64,000 nt of DNA from Salegentibacter sp. Hel_I_6. Lineage in GTDB: Bacteria > Bacteroidota > Bacteroidia > Flavobacteriales > Flavobacteriaceae. Shown one piece after another: positions 17,729-27,224 of the stretch (the first letter of the stretch is position 1; every line of letters starts with the position of its first letter). The position numbers and the translations under genes were made by a program. The notes below the pieces were generated by a model. It was not told the origin of the DNA and did not search any database. It worked only from the letters and a program-made list of their open reading frames with translations. The DNA lies in contig NZ_JQNQ01000001.1 in the NCBI RefSeq assembly GCF_000745315.1, positions 3,410,001 to 3,474,000 on the forward strand, read 5' to 3'.

Positions 17729-18742
17729 TTAGTTATTGTTGCTGTTTAATTTGCTGCCAACTTCTATTAAAAGTTCTTTTGTGGCTTTAATACCTTCTTC
17801 GGGAGATAAATTCTCACCTTCGTATTCTACACCTACAAAACCGGTATAACCTGCATCCTTAACTAGTTTTAAGATTCTCTCATAATCCAGAGTGGTTTCC
17901 TGGCCTTCCTCATTAAAATCGTAAGATTTTGCGCTTACTGCCATTGCGTGGGGCATCATTTCTTCTATACCCTGGTATTTTGGATATTCTTCGATACATT
18001 TTGCTTCCCAACGTTCACCACCTTCTCTTTTTAAACAAAAGTTTCCAAAATCGGGTAGAGTTCCACAGTTTTCCATATTTACGTTTTCAATTACTTCTAC
18101 CAGTAGCGCAGCATCAGAAGAAAGATAACCGTGATTTTCTACAAGAACATTTACATTTTTTTCAGCGGCATATTCACTAAGAGCTTTTAGACCTTGGGTT
18201 GCTGAAGTTTTCCATTCTTCTGGTTCTTCACTTCCAAAAAGATTTACACGTATTGAGTGCGCTCCCAAAAAACTGGCGGCATCAACCCATTTTTTATGAT
18301 TTTCAACGGCTTCTTCACGTTCTGTTTTATCAGGGCTTGCAAGTTCACCTTCGCCATCTACCATTATTAGAACATTCTCAACATTAAATTCTTCACTTTT
18401 TGCTTTTAAAGTATCAAGTACTTTTTGCATAGATTCTTCCGGATTATCGGAATCCTTAATTTTTTCAGCATAAAAACTGCTTACATATTCCACACCTTCA
18501 AAATTCATTTCACTTGCTTTTTCAGCAAAATCCATCGGATCTAATTCGCCGGCAAAAATTGGTTTATTTAGAGACCATTGCGCTAGAGAGAGTTTAAAGA
18601 ATGGTTTAGCATTTTCTTCGGGCTGTACTTCAGCGGTTTCGGTATCTTTATTTTCTGCTTTTTGATCTTTACATGAGTAAATTCCCAGCGATAAAAAAAG
18701 AGCAAAAAAGAGTGAATAAATTCTAGTTGGTGTAATTTTCAT
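17729..18742 (-). CDS. Exported sugar isomerase/epimerase-like TIM-barrel lipoprotein
   Basis: A 337-residue lipoprotein. The signal (residues 1-23) ends in the lipobox GIYSC, and an acidic linker rich in Glu follows. The catalytic part is another xylose-isomerase-like TIM barrel: FKLSLAQWSLNKPIF at its start, VLVENHGYLS (Glu, His), GTLPDFGNF (Asp) and GFVGVEYEG (Glu). It is paralogous in fold to the cytoplasmic isomerase in the same operon, but its location in the cell envelope suggests an extracytoplasmic step, perhaps together with the DUF1080 lipoprotein. It is the first gene of the leftward operon and faces the GMC oxidoreductase gene. Confidence 0.83.
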   Translation of the reverse strand: MKITPTRIYSLFFALFLSLGIYSCKDQKAENKDTETAEVQPEENAKPFFKLSLAQWSLNKPIFAGELDPMDFAEKASEMNFEGVEYVSSFYAEKIKDSDNPEESMQKVLDTLKAKSEEFNVENVLIMVDGEGELASPDKTEREEAVENHKKWVDAASFLGAHSIRVNLFGSEEPEEWKTSATQGLKALSEYAAEKNVNVLVENHGYLSSDAALLVEVIENVNMENCGTLPDFGNFCLKREGGERWEAKCIEEYPKYQGIEEMMPHAMAVSAKSYDFNEEGQETTLDYERILKLVKDAGYTGFVGVEYEGENLSPEEGIKATKELLIEVGSKLNSNNN

Positions 18743-18842
18743 AAAGTGAATTTAAGAGTTCCTATAATGTGATTTTACTGATAATTTAGAATCTTAAAAG
18801 TATACTTTTTTTTAAAGAAGTAAAATTATAGCTTGAAATTTA

Positions 18843-18850
18843 TATATTTG
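18843..18850 (+). promoter_or_regulatory. Candidate -7 box for the GMC oxidoreductase operon
   Basis: TATATTTG fits the Bacteroidota -7 consensus TAnnTTTG and lies 42 bases before the GTG start. No convincing -33 TTG is seen at the expected distance, so support is partial. Confidence 0.45.
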
Positions 18851-18891
18851 GAAGGATTCGATGAACTTAATTATTAATTAACTACAGGACA

Positions 18892-20595
18892 GTGAGCAAT
18901 TATTATGAAAATGACACTTATGATGCGATAGTCGTAGGTACCGGAATTAGCGGCGGTTGGGCTGCAAAAGAGCTTAGTGAAAAAGGATTTAAAACCCTTG
19001 TTCTTGAGCGGGGGCGTATGGTAAAACATATTGAGGATTATCCTACTATGAATGATGATCCCTGGGATTATAAGTTTAAAGGGCAATTAACCCGGGAGGA
19101 AGAAAAGCGTCAACCCAAGCAGGCACGTACCGGTTATACCACTAATAAAGCCAGTGCCCATTGGTTTGTAGACGATGTTAAACACCCTTATAATGAAACG
19201 AAAAGATTTGACTGGATGCGTGGATATCACGTTGGAGGAAGATCTATAATGTGGGGGCGTCACAGTTATCGATTGAGTGAATTAGATTTTACCGCCAATA
19301 AAGAAGACGGGCACGGTGTAGATTGGCCAATTAGATATAAAGATATCGCGCCCTGGTATGATTATGTAGAATCTTATATTGGAGTAAGTGGAGAAAATCT
19401 TGGCTTAAGCCAGTTACCCGATGGTAAATTTCTTCCGCAAATGCCTCTTAACTGTGTAGAAGATCACCTTAAGAAAAGTATGGCTGAAAACTTTACTGAT
19501 GGTCGTGTTTTGACCGCAGGAAGAGTAGCCCACCTAACTGGAGATAAAGAATTTGAAGGCCGTTCTAATTGTCAATTTAGAAATCGTTGTATTAGAGGTT
19601 GTCCTTATGGAGCTTATTTTAGTAGTAATTCTTCTACTTTACCTGCTGCCGAAAGAACAGGGAATATGACTTTAAGACCAAACTCTGTGGTACACGAAGT
19701 TGTTTACGATCCTGAGACCAAACTGGCTACCGGGGTAAAAATTATTGATGCCGAAACCAAAGAAGAAATAGAATTCAAAGCTAATGTGGTTTTCCTTTGT
19801 GCTTCTGCCATTGCTTCAACAAGTATTTTGATGCAGTCAAAATCTGATAGATTTGAAAATGGAATGGGTAATGATAGTGGAGAATTAGGACATAATGTGA
19901 TGGACCATCACTTTAAAGCTGGTGCTTCCGGAAAATATGATGGTTTTGAAGATCAATATTATAAAGGAAGAAAACCAAACGGAATCTATTTACCTCGATT
20001 TAGAAATATAAACGGAAGTGATAATCTTGGATTTACCCGAGGGTATGGATACCAGGGTGGTGCAGGTCGTGGAGACTGGAGTGAAAGCATAGCCGAAGCC
20101 TCTTATGGAAAAGAACTAAAAGAAGCCATTGTGAAACCGGGTGGTTGGACGATGGGCTTAATGGGCTTTGGAGAAACATTACCTTACCACGAAAATAAAA
20201 TGACGCTTAATTACGAGAAGACTGACGAATGGGGTCTACCAACCATAACTTTTGATGCAGAGTTCAAAGAAAACGAACTTAAAATGAGAAAAGATATGGT
20301 AGAGCAAGCCGTAGAAATGTTGGAAAAAGGAGGCTTCAAGGATGTAGCCGGATATGATGATATTGGCGCCCCTGGTTTGGGAATTCACGAAATGGGAACT
20401 GCACGAATGGGTAGAGATCCAAAAACTTCTGTATTAAACGGGAATAACCAGGTACACGCAGTTCGCAATGTTTATGTAACTGATGGTGCTTTTATGACTT
20501 CTGCTGGATGCCAAAATCCATCTTTAACTTATATGGCTATGACAGCTAGAGCAGCAGATCATGCTTCCAAGAATTTCAAAAAATCTAACGCTTAA
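18892..20595 (+). CDS. GMC-family oxidoreductase (large FAD subunit)
   Basis: A 567-residue flavoprotein. The FAD motif is VVGTGISGG (residues 14-22). A cysteine-rich stretch CQFRNRCIRGCPYGAYF resembles the Fe-S-binding segment of gluconate- and glucose-dehydrogenase large subunits. The catalytic region is GIHEMGTARMG and the C-terminal GCQNPSLTYMAM. It should oxidise a sugar or glycoside and pass electrons to its small subunit and then to quinone or cytochrome. It has no signal of its own; export would depend on the Tat-type signal of the next gene product. The start is GTG 18892; the first ATG nearby is out of frame. I infer a glycoside 3-dehydrogenase from the DUF1080 neighbourhood. Confidence 0.87.
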   Translation: MSNYYENDTYDAIVVGTGISGGWAAKELSEKGFKTLVLERGRMVKHIEDYPTMNDDPWDYKFKGQLTREEEKRQPKQARTGYTTNKASAHWFVDDVKHPYNETKRFDWMRGYHVGGRSIMWGRHSYRLSELDFTANKEDGHGVDWPIRYKDIAPWYDYVESYIGVSGENLGLSQLPDGKFLPQMPLNCVEDHLKKSMAENFTDGRVLTAGRVAHLTGDKEFEGRSNCQFRNRCIRGCPYGAYFSSNSSTLPAAERTGNMTLRPNSVVHEVVYDPETKLATGVKIIDAETKEEIEFKANVVFLCASAIASTSILMQSKSDRFENGMGNDSGELGHNVMDHHFKAGASGKYDGFEDQYYKGRKPNGIYLPRFRNINGSDNLGFTRGYGYQGGAGRGDWSESIAEASYGKELKEAIVKPGGWTMGLMGFGETLPYHENKMTLNYEKTDEWGLPTITFDAEFKENELKMRKDMVEQAVEMLEKGGFKDVAGYDDIGAPGLGIHEMGTARMGRDPKTSVLNGNNQVHAVRNVYVTDGAFMTSAGCQNPSLTYMAMTARAADHASKNFKKSNA

Positions 20596-20606
20596 AAATT
20601 AGGATT

Positions 20607-21251
20607 ATGAATAGAAGACAGGCATTAAGAAATATAGGACTTGGAGCCGGGGCTATAATTGTTGGTCCTACTACTTTAAGTCTTTTACAAAGCTGTAAAA
20701 ATGATCCAACCTATAACTGGGAACCTACTTTTTTAGCAGCTTCTAATGGTTTTGCATTAAAGCAAATTCTAGAAGTAATTATTCCTAAAACCGATACTCC
20801 TGGAGCAGAGGATTTAAATATTGCTGAATTTATTGATTCTTATATGGAAGAAGTAGCTTCTGAAGAAAGACAGGAGAATTTTAAACAATCTGCCGATGCT
20901 TTTTCCAGAGCATTTAAGAACGAATTTGATAAAGAAGAAGGTGAAGGTAGCGCAGAAGAATATGAGCAAATTGTTGCTAAATATTTGAAAGCCACACCTG
21001 CAGAAAGAGACGAAATCGCAAAGCGTAATACTGAAACTCAAGATCCCCAGGATAAAGACCAGAAAGTAACTTTAGATGCCGATGCCGGTACTTTAGCATA
21101 TCTTGAGGAAATAAGGAGTATGGGAATTTGGGCTTATAAAACCAGTGAAGAAATTGGAGAAAATGTAATGTGGTACGATCCCATTCCCGGGGAATATATC
21201 CCGTGTGGTCCAACCGATGAACTTGGTGGAGGTAAGGCTATGTCCCTTTAA
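20607..21251 (+). CDS. Gluconate 2-dehydrogenase subunit 3-family protein (Tat-exported small subunit)
   Basis: A 214-residue partner of the GMC enzyme. The N-terminus MNRRQALRNIGLGAGAII is a twin-arginine-like signal, and a cysteine at LLQSC suggests possible lipidation. The mature helical domain contains ALKQILEVIIPKTDTPGAEDL and a C-terminal GIWAYKTSEEIGENVMWYDP, characteristic of the family. It probably carries the folded flavoprotein across the inner membrane and completes the dehydrogenase. It starts 11 bases after the GMC gene and is followed by a strong terminator. Confidence 0.88.
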   Translation: MNRRQALRNIGLGAGAIIVGPTTLSLLQSCKNDPTYNWEPTFLAASNGFALKQILEVIIPKTDTPGAEDLNIAEFIDSYMEEVASEERQENFKQSADAFSRAFKNEFDKEEGEGSAEEYEQIVAKYLKATPAERDEIAKRNTETQDPQDKDQKVTLDADAGTLAYLEEIRSMGIWAYKTSEEIGENVMWYDPIPGEYIPCGPTDELGGGKAMSL

Positions 21252-21275
21252 ATTTCATTTATTTTAGTTTAAATA

Positions 21276-21311
21276 AAAATACCTCACAGCTTTTAAACTG
21301 TGAGGTATTTT
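21276..21311. terminator. Bidirectional rho-independent terminator
   Basis: A perfect 14-bp inverted repeat (AAAATACCTCACAG / CTGTGAGGTATTTT) with an 8-base loop, between the converging small-subunit gene (+) and purC (-). Confidence 0.88.
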
Positions 21312-21333
21312 CTTATTACATAAGTTTAAAAGC

Positions 21334-22281
21334 TTATTTTAAATATTCCAGCACGTTATTTTCAATACGGGTTTCAATATTATTAATGTCACTTTTTACA
21401 AAAGCTTCCCCGGTAATTTTTTCGTACAATTCTACATACCGTTCAGAAACCGATTCGATATATTTATCGCTCATTTCAGGTAGTATTTGACCTTCCTTTC
21501 CTTGAAACTGATTTTCTATGAGCCACTGTCTTACAAATTCCTTGGATAATTGTTTTTGTGGTTCATCTTTATCCTGTCTTTCCCTGTAGCCATCGGCATA
21601 AAAATATCTGGAAGAATCCGGCGTGTGAATTTCATCTATTAGAACAATTTCACCATCGGCTGTTTTTCCGAATTCATATTTTGTATCTACCAGAATCAAA
21701 TCTCTTTTCGCGGCGATTTCAGTTCCGCGTTTAAAAAGATTGCGGGTGTACTTTTCAAGGATTTCGTAGTCTTCTTTAGTAACAATTGCACGTTTTAGAA
21801 TATCTTCTTTTGAGATATCTTCATCGTGATCGCCTTGTTCGGCTTTGGTAGCGGGAGTGATAATAGGTACGGGAAATTTGTCATTTTCCTTCATTCCGTT
21901 AGGCATTTCTACTCCGCAAAGCATCCTTTTTCCGGCTTTATATTCCCTTGCAGCGTGACCGGCCAAATAACCGCGAATAACCATTTCAATTTTGAAAGGT
22001 TGACAAGCCTGGCCAACGGCCACATTAGGATCTGGTGTTGCTTCCAGCCAGTTGGGAACAATATTTCGGGTTGCTTCCATCATTTTGGTCGCAATTTGAT
22101 TAAGTATTTGACCTTTATAGGGAATTCCCTTTGGCATTACCACATCAAAGGCCGAAAGCCTATCGGTCGCTACAATAACGAGCTTATTGTTTTTTAAAGT
22201 ATAAACATCCCTTACTTTTCCTTTGTAAACATCGGTTTGACCGGGAAAATTGAAATTGGTCTCTGTAATGGTATTCTTCAT
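21334..22281 (-). CDS. purC: Phosphoribosylaminoimidazole-succinocarboxamide synthase
   Basis: A 315-residue SAICAR synthetase, which joins CAIR and aspartate with ATP in purine synthesis. It shows YKGKVRDVYTL near the start (phosphate-binding loop), SAFDVVMPKGIPYKGQIL, EMVIRGYLAGHAAREYK, ILVDTKYEFGKT and LIDEIHTPDSSRYF. The length is that of the longer yeast-like form common in Bacteroidota. It is followed on the same strand by no other gene and preceded by phoH, only 6 bases apart. Confidence 0.95.
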   Translation of the reverse strand: MKNTITETNFNFPGQTDVYKGKVRDVYTLKNNKLVIVATDRLSAFDVVMPKGIPYKGQILNQIATKMMEATRNIVPNWLEATPDPNVAVGQACQPFKIEMVIRGYLAGHAAREYKAGKRMLCGVEMPNGMKENDKFPVPIITPATKAEQGDHDEDISKEDILKRAIVTKEDYEILEKYTRNLFKRGTEIAAKRDLILVDTKYEFGKTADGEIVLIDEIHTPDSSRYFYADGYRERQDKDEPQKQLSKEFVRQWLIENQFQGKEGQILPEMSDKYIESVSERYVELYEKITGEAFVKSDINNIETRIENNVLEYLK

Positions 22282-22287
22282 TTAAAT

Positions 22288-23241
22288 TTATTCAGTATGT
22301 TCAATTTCTTTATAGGCAGAAATAATCTTTTTCACCAACCTGTGTCTAATTACGTCTTTATCATCCAGGTAGATCATTCCTACGCCTTTTACTTCTTTTA
22401 GTACCAGTAAAGCTTCCTTTAACCCAGAAATCACTCTTCGAGGTAAATCTATTTGTCCCGGGTCTCCGGTGATCATAAATTTCGCACTTTTCCCCATTCT
22501 GGTAAGGAACATTTTCATTTGTGCGTGGGTAGTATTTTGAGCTTCATCAAGGATTACAAAAGCATTGTCTAAGGTACGACCACGCATAAAAGCAAGTGGG
22601 GCTATTTGGATAACTCCTTTTTCAATAAAAGAGTCCAGCCTTTCTTGCGGGATCATATCGCGCAACGCATCATAAAGTGGTTGCATGTAAGGGTCAAGTT
22701 TTTCTTTAAGATCTCCCGGTAGAAAACCTAAATTCTCTCCAGCCTCAACGGCTGGCCGGGTTAAAATAATTCTACGAACTTGTTTTTCCTTTAAAGCTTT
22801 AACGGCAAGAGCAACCCCGGTATAGGTTTTACCGGTTCCCGCCGGGCCAATGGCAAAAACCATATCGTTTTTGCGCATCAATTCTACCAATTTACGCTGG
22901 TTGGCAGTTTGTGGTTTAATTAATTTTCCACCAACTCCGTGTACCAAAACTTCGCCACTATCCTCTGAAGTTTGATAATCTGAACGGTCTTCACTGGTGA
23001 GTACTCTTTCAATCACATTCTCATCAAGTTTATTATACTTTCCGAAGTGATCCATAAGCATCGTAATGCGCTCATCAAATTCTTCCAGCATTTCTTCGTC
23101 CCCAAAAACTCTAATTTGGTTTCCACGCGCTACTATTTTTAGCTTGGGGAAATACTTTTTTAAAAGTTCTATATTCTCGTTCTGTTGCCCAAAAAATTCG
23201 CGGGGATTAATTTCTGAAAGTTCAATAACAATTTCGTTCAA
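22288..23241 (-). CDS. phoH: PhoH-family ATPase
   Basis: A 317-residue cytoplasmic P-loop ATPase. An N-terminal KH-like region (about 1-95) precedes the PhoH domain with Walker A GPAGTGKTYTGVAL (about 132-145) and Walker B VILDEAQNTTHAQMKMFL. These proteins are linked to RNA metabolism, often beside ybeY; ybeY is not in view. purC follows after 6 bases, so they share a transcript. The promoter should lie in 23242-23460, opposite the SAM hydrolase gene. Confidence 0.92.
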   Translation of the reverse strand: MNEIVIELSEINPREFFGQQNENIELLKKYFPKLKIVARGNQIRVFGDEEMLEEFDERITMLMDHFGKYNKLDENVIERVLTSEDRSDYQTSEDSGEVLVHGVGGKLIKPQTANQRKLVELMRKNDMVFAIGPAGTGKTYTGVALAVKALKEKQVRRIILTRPAVEAGENLGFLPGDLKEKLDPYMQPLYDALRDMIPQERLDSFIEKGVIQIAPLAFMRGRTLDNAFVILDEAQNTTHAQMKMFLTRMGKSAKFMITGDPGQIDLPRRVISGLKEALLVLKEVKGVGMIYLDDKDVIRHRLVKKIISAYKEIEHTE

Positions 23242-23390
23242 AAGCTTATGGTTTTAGTTGAAAACTGATGTTAAAAACATTTTTATTTATAGCGGTTCTT
23301 TATTTGTAGCTACTAAGTTTTAATGCTAATTTTGGCTGGCAGAATTAAGATTTGTTGCATTGAATTTTAAACTGAAAAAACAAGAAAACT

Positions 23391-23398
23391 TATCTTTG
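23391..23398 (+). promoter_or_regulatory. Candidate -7 box for the SAM hydroxide adenosyltransferase-gld operon
   Basis: TATCTTTG matches TAnnTTTG and lies 62 bases upstream of the ATG. No good -33 TTG at 19 bases is seen. The same octamer precedes mnmE at 28880. Confidence 0.45.
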
Positions 23399-23460
23399 CC
23401 TGCTATACAAACTTACATAAAATAAGCGCTTACAAGTTAAAAAAATATTAACAATCACCT

Positions 23461-24300
23461 ATGGCTATTATTACTTTAACCACCGATTTTGGAGAGAAAG
23501 ATTACTTTGTGGGCGCGGTTAAAGGAGCTATTTATAGCGAATTGAAAGAAATTAGAATTGTTGATATTTCACATTCTGTTTCCCCATTCCATATTAGCGA
23601 GGCTGCCTACATTATAAAGAATGCTTACAACAGTTTTCCAAAAGGCAGTATTCATATTATTGGAATAGATTCAGAATTTACTCCCGAAAATAAACACCTG
23701 GCTGTTTTACTGGACGATCATTATTTTATTTGTGCCAACAATGGAATTTTATCTTTGCTGGCTTCCGAAATTAAACCCGAGAAGATTGTTGAAATAAATA
23801 TTCACGATGCTATTGATACCAATTTTCCTGTTTTAGATGTGTTTGTAAAAGTTGCAAGCCATTTAGCCCGCGGCGGAACCCTGGAAGTGATTGGTAAAAA
23901 TATAAACGAGATAAAGTACCTCAAACAGTTTGAACCTACTATAAATTCTGAAAAAAATCAGATTGTGGGGCACGTTCTGTATATTGATAACTATGGAAAT
24001 GTGGTGACCAATATTAGCAGAAAGCTTTTTGAAAATGTTGGAAAAGGAAGAAATTACGTAATTAGTGCCAGAATGGTTACTTTCCCAAAAATTTATGAAG
24101 CTTATTCCGATTGGATTAACTTCGAGATTGAAAAGGAAAATAGGGGAGAAGAGGACGGAAAAAGATTGGCGTTATTCAATTCAGCAGGGTATATAGAATT
24201 GGCAATTTATAAAAGTAATCCTTCTACCGTGGGGAGCGCATCCACACTATTTGGCCTGGAGCACCGCGATACGGTAACAATTAAATTTGAAGAAAAATGA
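23461..24300 (+). CDS. SAM hydroxide adenosyltransferase (DUF62 family)
   Basis: A 279-residue enzyme that splits S-adenosylmethionine with hydroxide into adenosine and methionine. The N-terminal hallmark TLTTDFGEKDYFVGAVKGAI contains the catalytic Asp; the middle holds GIDSEFTPENKHLAVLLDDHYFICANNGIL and the C-terminal domain VLYIDNYGNVVTNI. The ATG start is adjacent to the first beta strand. It overlaps the following monooxygenase-like gene by four bases (ATGA). Its physiological purpose in bacteria is poorly understood. Confidence 0.9.
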   Translation: MAIITLTTDFGEKDYFVGAVKGAIYSELKEIRIVDISHSVSPFHISEAAYIIKNAYNSFPKGSIHIIGIDSEFTPENKHLAVLLDDHYFICANNGILSLLASEIKPEKIVEINIHDAIDTNFPVLDVFVKVASHLARGGTLEVIGKNINEIKYLKQFEPTINSEKNQIVGHVLYIDNYGNVVTNISRKLFENVGKGRNYVISARMVTFPKIYEAYSDWINFEIEKENRGEEDGKRLALFNSAGYIELAIYKSNPSTVGSASTLFGLEHRDTVTIKFEEK

Positions 24301-24590
24301 TACACAGAATTGTGAAGATGGAATTTGACCCTACTAAAGTTGAAGAATTCCTTTCTAATTTTGAAGAAAATAAAAGTAAAATAAGAGCTTTTGGAGGTTG
24401 TTATAAATTACAATTATTACGGGGGAAAGACAATACAAATATCTTTTTTACGTATAGTTATTGGGTTGATGAAACTTCTTTAGAAAATTACCGTAATTCT
24501 GAATTATTTAAAGATGTTTGGGCCAAGACCAAAGTGCTTTTTAATGCAAAACCTGAAGCCTGGAGTACAGAAATTATAAGCAGTCAATAA
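24297..24590 (+). CDS. Antibiotic biosynthesis monooxygenase (ABM)-domain protein
   Basis: A 97-residue ferredoxin-like alpha/beta protein: MIHRIVKMEFDPTKVEEFL, then FGGCYKLQLLRGKDN, FFTYSYWVDETSLENYRNSELF and a C-terminal Trp. This is the pattern of small ABM-domain proteins, which include quinol monooxygenases and heme-degrading enzymes, but no substrate can be assigned. It is translationally coupled to the SAM hydrolase gene and precedes gldF by about 20 bases. Confidence 0.8.
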   Translation: MIHRIVKMEFDPTKVEEFLSNFEENKSKIRAFGGCYKLQLLRGKDNTNIFFTYSYWVDETSLENYRNSELFKDVWAKTKVLFNAKPEAWSTEIISSQ

Positions 24591-24613
24591 TATAATTAGA
24601 ATCACACTTGCCA

Positions 24614-25351
24614 ATGCTGGCTATCTTAAACAAAGAAATAAATTCATTTTTTTCGTCGCCAATCGGTTATTTGGTGATTGGGATTTTCCTGGTGGTTTGT
24701 GGCTTGTTCTTATTTGTTTTTACCGGGGAATATAACATCCTGGATAATGGTTTTGCCGATGTAAAACCATTCTTTAACCTGGCACCCTGGATCTTTATCT
24801 TCCTAATTCCTGCCATTACCATGAAAAGTTTTTCTGAAGAAAAACGACAAGGAACAATGGAGTTACTTCTTACGCGGCCAATCGGTTTTACGCAACTTAT
24901 TTTGGGAAAATATTTTGGAGCTTTAATTCTTGTGATTTTAGCCATTTTACCAAGTATTCTATACGTAATTACTATTGACCAACTGGGAAAACCCGTGGGG
25001 AATTTTGATCTTGGTGCAACCCTGGGTTCCTACCTCGGGCTTATTTTTTTAGCCGCTTGTTATACTGCAATCGGGATTTTTGCTTCTTCCTTTTCCCAAA
25101 ACCAGATCATTTCTTTTGTGATCGCGGTTTTTCTATGCTTTATAAGTTATTTCGCTTTTGAAGGTTTAGGAAATTTAGATTTTTTTGGCAGTATAAATTA
25201 TGGAGCAGAATATTTAGGAATTAGCTATCATTACCAGAGCATAAGTAGGGGTGTTATTGATACCCGGGATGTAATTTACTTCTTAAGTTTTATCGTGCTT
25301 TTCCTGAAACTAACAGAGCTTAGGTTGAAATCAATTCAGAAAAATTCTTAA
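24614..25351 (+). CDS. gldF: Gliding motility ABC transporter permease GldF
   Basis: A 245-residue inner-membrane protein with six hydrophobic segments of the ABC-2 permease type. The N-terminus MLAILNKEINSFFSSPIGYL and the amphipathic EEKRQGTMELLLTRPIGFTQ are typical of GldF. I prefer ATG 24614 over the TTG two codons earlier because known GldF proteins begin at this point. With GldG and the ATPase GldA (not in this window) it forms the transporter connected with Flavobacteriia gliding. gldG begins 3 bases after its stop codon. Confidence 0.9.
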   Translation: MLAILNKEINSFFSSPIGYLVIGIFLVVCGLFLFVFTGEYNILDNGFADVKPFFNLAPWIFIFLIPAITMKSFSEEKRQGTMELLLTRPIGFTQLILGKYFGALILVILAILPSILYVITIDQLGKPVGNFDLGATLGSYLGLIFLAACYTAIGIFASSFSQNQIISFVIAVFLCFISYFAFEGLGNLDFFGSINYGAEYLGISYHYQSISRGVIDTRDVIYFLSFIVLFLKLTELRLKSIQKNS

Positions 25352-25354
25352 GCT

Positions 25355-27025
25355 TTGAAACAACAAAACACATATAAAGCTGTATTTCTGTTGTTTATTG
25401 GTATCATTGCGATTAATCTTTTGGCGGCCAACTTTTTTGAACGTATAGATCTTACACAGGATAAGCGCTACACCTTATCACCGGCCGCTTTAGAAATAGT
25501 AGAAGATGCTAATTCGCCTATTGTGATTGAAGTTTTTTTAGAAGGAAATTTCCCTTCCCAATTTAGACGACTTCGGAATGAAACCCGGCAAATGCTGGAA
25601 GAATTTTCAGCTTATAACACGAATATAAAATTCATTTTCACCGATCCTTTAGCGAAAAGTAATGACGCGGAAGCTACAGGAACAGATTTCTACGAACGTG
25701 GAATGCCACCGGCAAGAATAAGCGTTCAGGAAAACGGTAAAAGTTCTGAGGCCTTAATTTTCCCCTGGGCGCTAGCCAGGCTTGGAGATAAGAAAGTGCA
25801 AATTCCTTTGTTGAAAAACAAACTTGGCGCTACAGATGAAGAACTTGTAACCAGCTCTGTTCAGCAACTGGAATACGCAATTGCAAATGCCTTGAGCAAA
25901 TTAATTTATCCGCGGGAAAAGAAAATCGCAGTGATGCGTGGTAATGGGGAATTGCCTGAAGCTCAAATAGCCGATTTTATAAAAACGCTGCAGGAGTATT
26001 ATTTTATGGCGCCGTTTACTTTAGATTCGGCTGCTGTAAATCCTCAAAAAACGCTTCAGCAATTAAAAGAATACGATTTGATTCTCGAGGCAAAACCAAC
26101 CAAGGCATTTACCGAGAATGAAAAATATGTTTTAGACCAATATACAATGAATGGTGGCAAGTCGCTTTGGCTTACCGAAGCCGTTGCCATGGAAACCGAT
26201 AGCTTATTAAACCCCACAGGAAGGGCATTTGCCTTACCGCGAGATCTTAATCTCGGCGATTTTTTCTTTTCCTACGGAATTAGAGTTAACCCGGTTTTGG
26301 TTAACGATATTTATTCGGCACCTATAATTCTGGCTTCCGGGCAGGGAAATAATACGCGGTTTAATCCGTATCCCTGGTTTTATAGTCCGTTAACCACTTC
26401 GCCCAACGATCATCCGATTATCAATAACATTGAAGCGGTGAAATTTGAGTATGCGAATCAAATTGATACGCTTCAGAATAAGCTGGACAAAATCATACTT
26501 TTAAGCAGTTCGCCACAAACAAAACTGGAAGGTACACCGCGACAAATCAGTCTGGAAATGGTAAGCAGGGAACCAGATTTGGCTTCGTATAAAGATGGGG
26601 AGCAACCGCTTGCTGTTTTGTTGGAAGGTGAATTTACTTCCGTTTATAAAAACAGAATTAAACCTTTTAGAATCGATAATTCTTTAGACGAAAGTGAGTC
26701 TACGAAAATGTTGGTAATTGCCGATGGAGATGTCATTAAAAACGATGTTCAACGAGGCGAACCTTTAGAGCTTGGTTTTGAGCGTTACACAGGAAATACC
26801 TACGGAAATAAAGAATTTCTACTTAACGCGGTAAATTATATGTTGGATGATACCGGGCTTATAGATATACGCAGTAAAGAGGTGAACATCCCATTTCTAG
26901 ACGATCAAAAAACCGCAAATGAGCGGGAAAAATGGCAGGGGATTAATATTATTCTTCCTCTGATTTTATTGGGACTTTTCGCTTTCGGATTTAATTATTT
27001 TAGAAAAAGAAAATACCTTAAATAG
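25355..27025 (+). CDS. gldG: Gliding motility-associated ABC transporter component GldG
   Basis: A 556-residue protein anchored at both ends: one membrane helix near the N-terminus (about 8-28) and another near 533-550, with a large extracytoplasmic part between. Signature stretches are RIDLTQDKRYTLSPAALEI, EVFLEGNFPSQFRRLRNETRQML and GEPLELGFERYTGNTYGNKEFLLNAVNYM. The start is TTG 25355; no in-frame ATG occurs before the first helix, and the codon lies 3 bases after the gldF stop codon. It works with GldF and GldA. Confidence 0.9.
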   Translation: MKQQNTYKAVFLLFIGIIAINLLAANFFERIDLTQDKRYTLSPAALEIVEDANSPIVIEVFLEGNFPSQFRRLRNETRQMLEEFSAYNTNIKFIFTDPLAKSNDAEATGTDFYERGMPPARISVQENGKSSEALIFPWALARLGDKKVQIPLLKNKLGATDEELVTSSVQQLEYAIANALSKLIYPREKKIAVMRGNGELPEAQIADFIKTLQEYYFMAPFTLDSAAVNPQKTLQQLKEYDLILEAKPTKAFTENEKYVLDQYTMNGGKSLWLTEAVAMETDSLLNPTGRAFALPRDLNLGDFFFSYGIRVNPVLVNDIYSAPIILASGQGNNTRFNPYPWFYSPLTTSPNDHPIINNIEAVKFEYANQIDTLQNKLDKIILLSSSPQTKLEGTPRQISLEMVSREPDLASYKDGEQPLAVLLEGEFTSVYKNRIKPFRIDNSLDESESTKMLVIADGDVIKNDVQRGEPLELGFERYTGNTYGNKEFLLNAVNYMLDDTGLIDIRSKEVNIPFLDDQKTANEREKWQGINIILPLILLGLFAFGFNYFRKRKYLK

Positions 27026-27188
27026 CTTTTTCAGTATTTACTTTTCTGAAATTAAAATCAACATATTAACAATCCTAAAATTATTATTCAGGTTAATCCT
27101 TTTAAAATCAGTTATTTAATATAGATTTTATAGATTTTGATGTTAATAAAAATTGAGCTGGACAGGCGTAGTTTTTAACGGATTAAAA

Positions 27189-27196
27189 TATATTTG
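27189..27196 (+). promoter_or_regulatory. Candidate -7 box for dnaN
   Basis: TATATTTG (TAnnTTTG) lies 28 bases before the dnaN ATG. A -33 element at the normal distance is not clear. Confidence 0.45.
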
Positions 27197-27224
27197 TATT
27201 GATTTCTAATTAATCACAAAGCCG

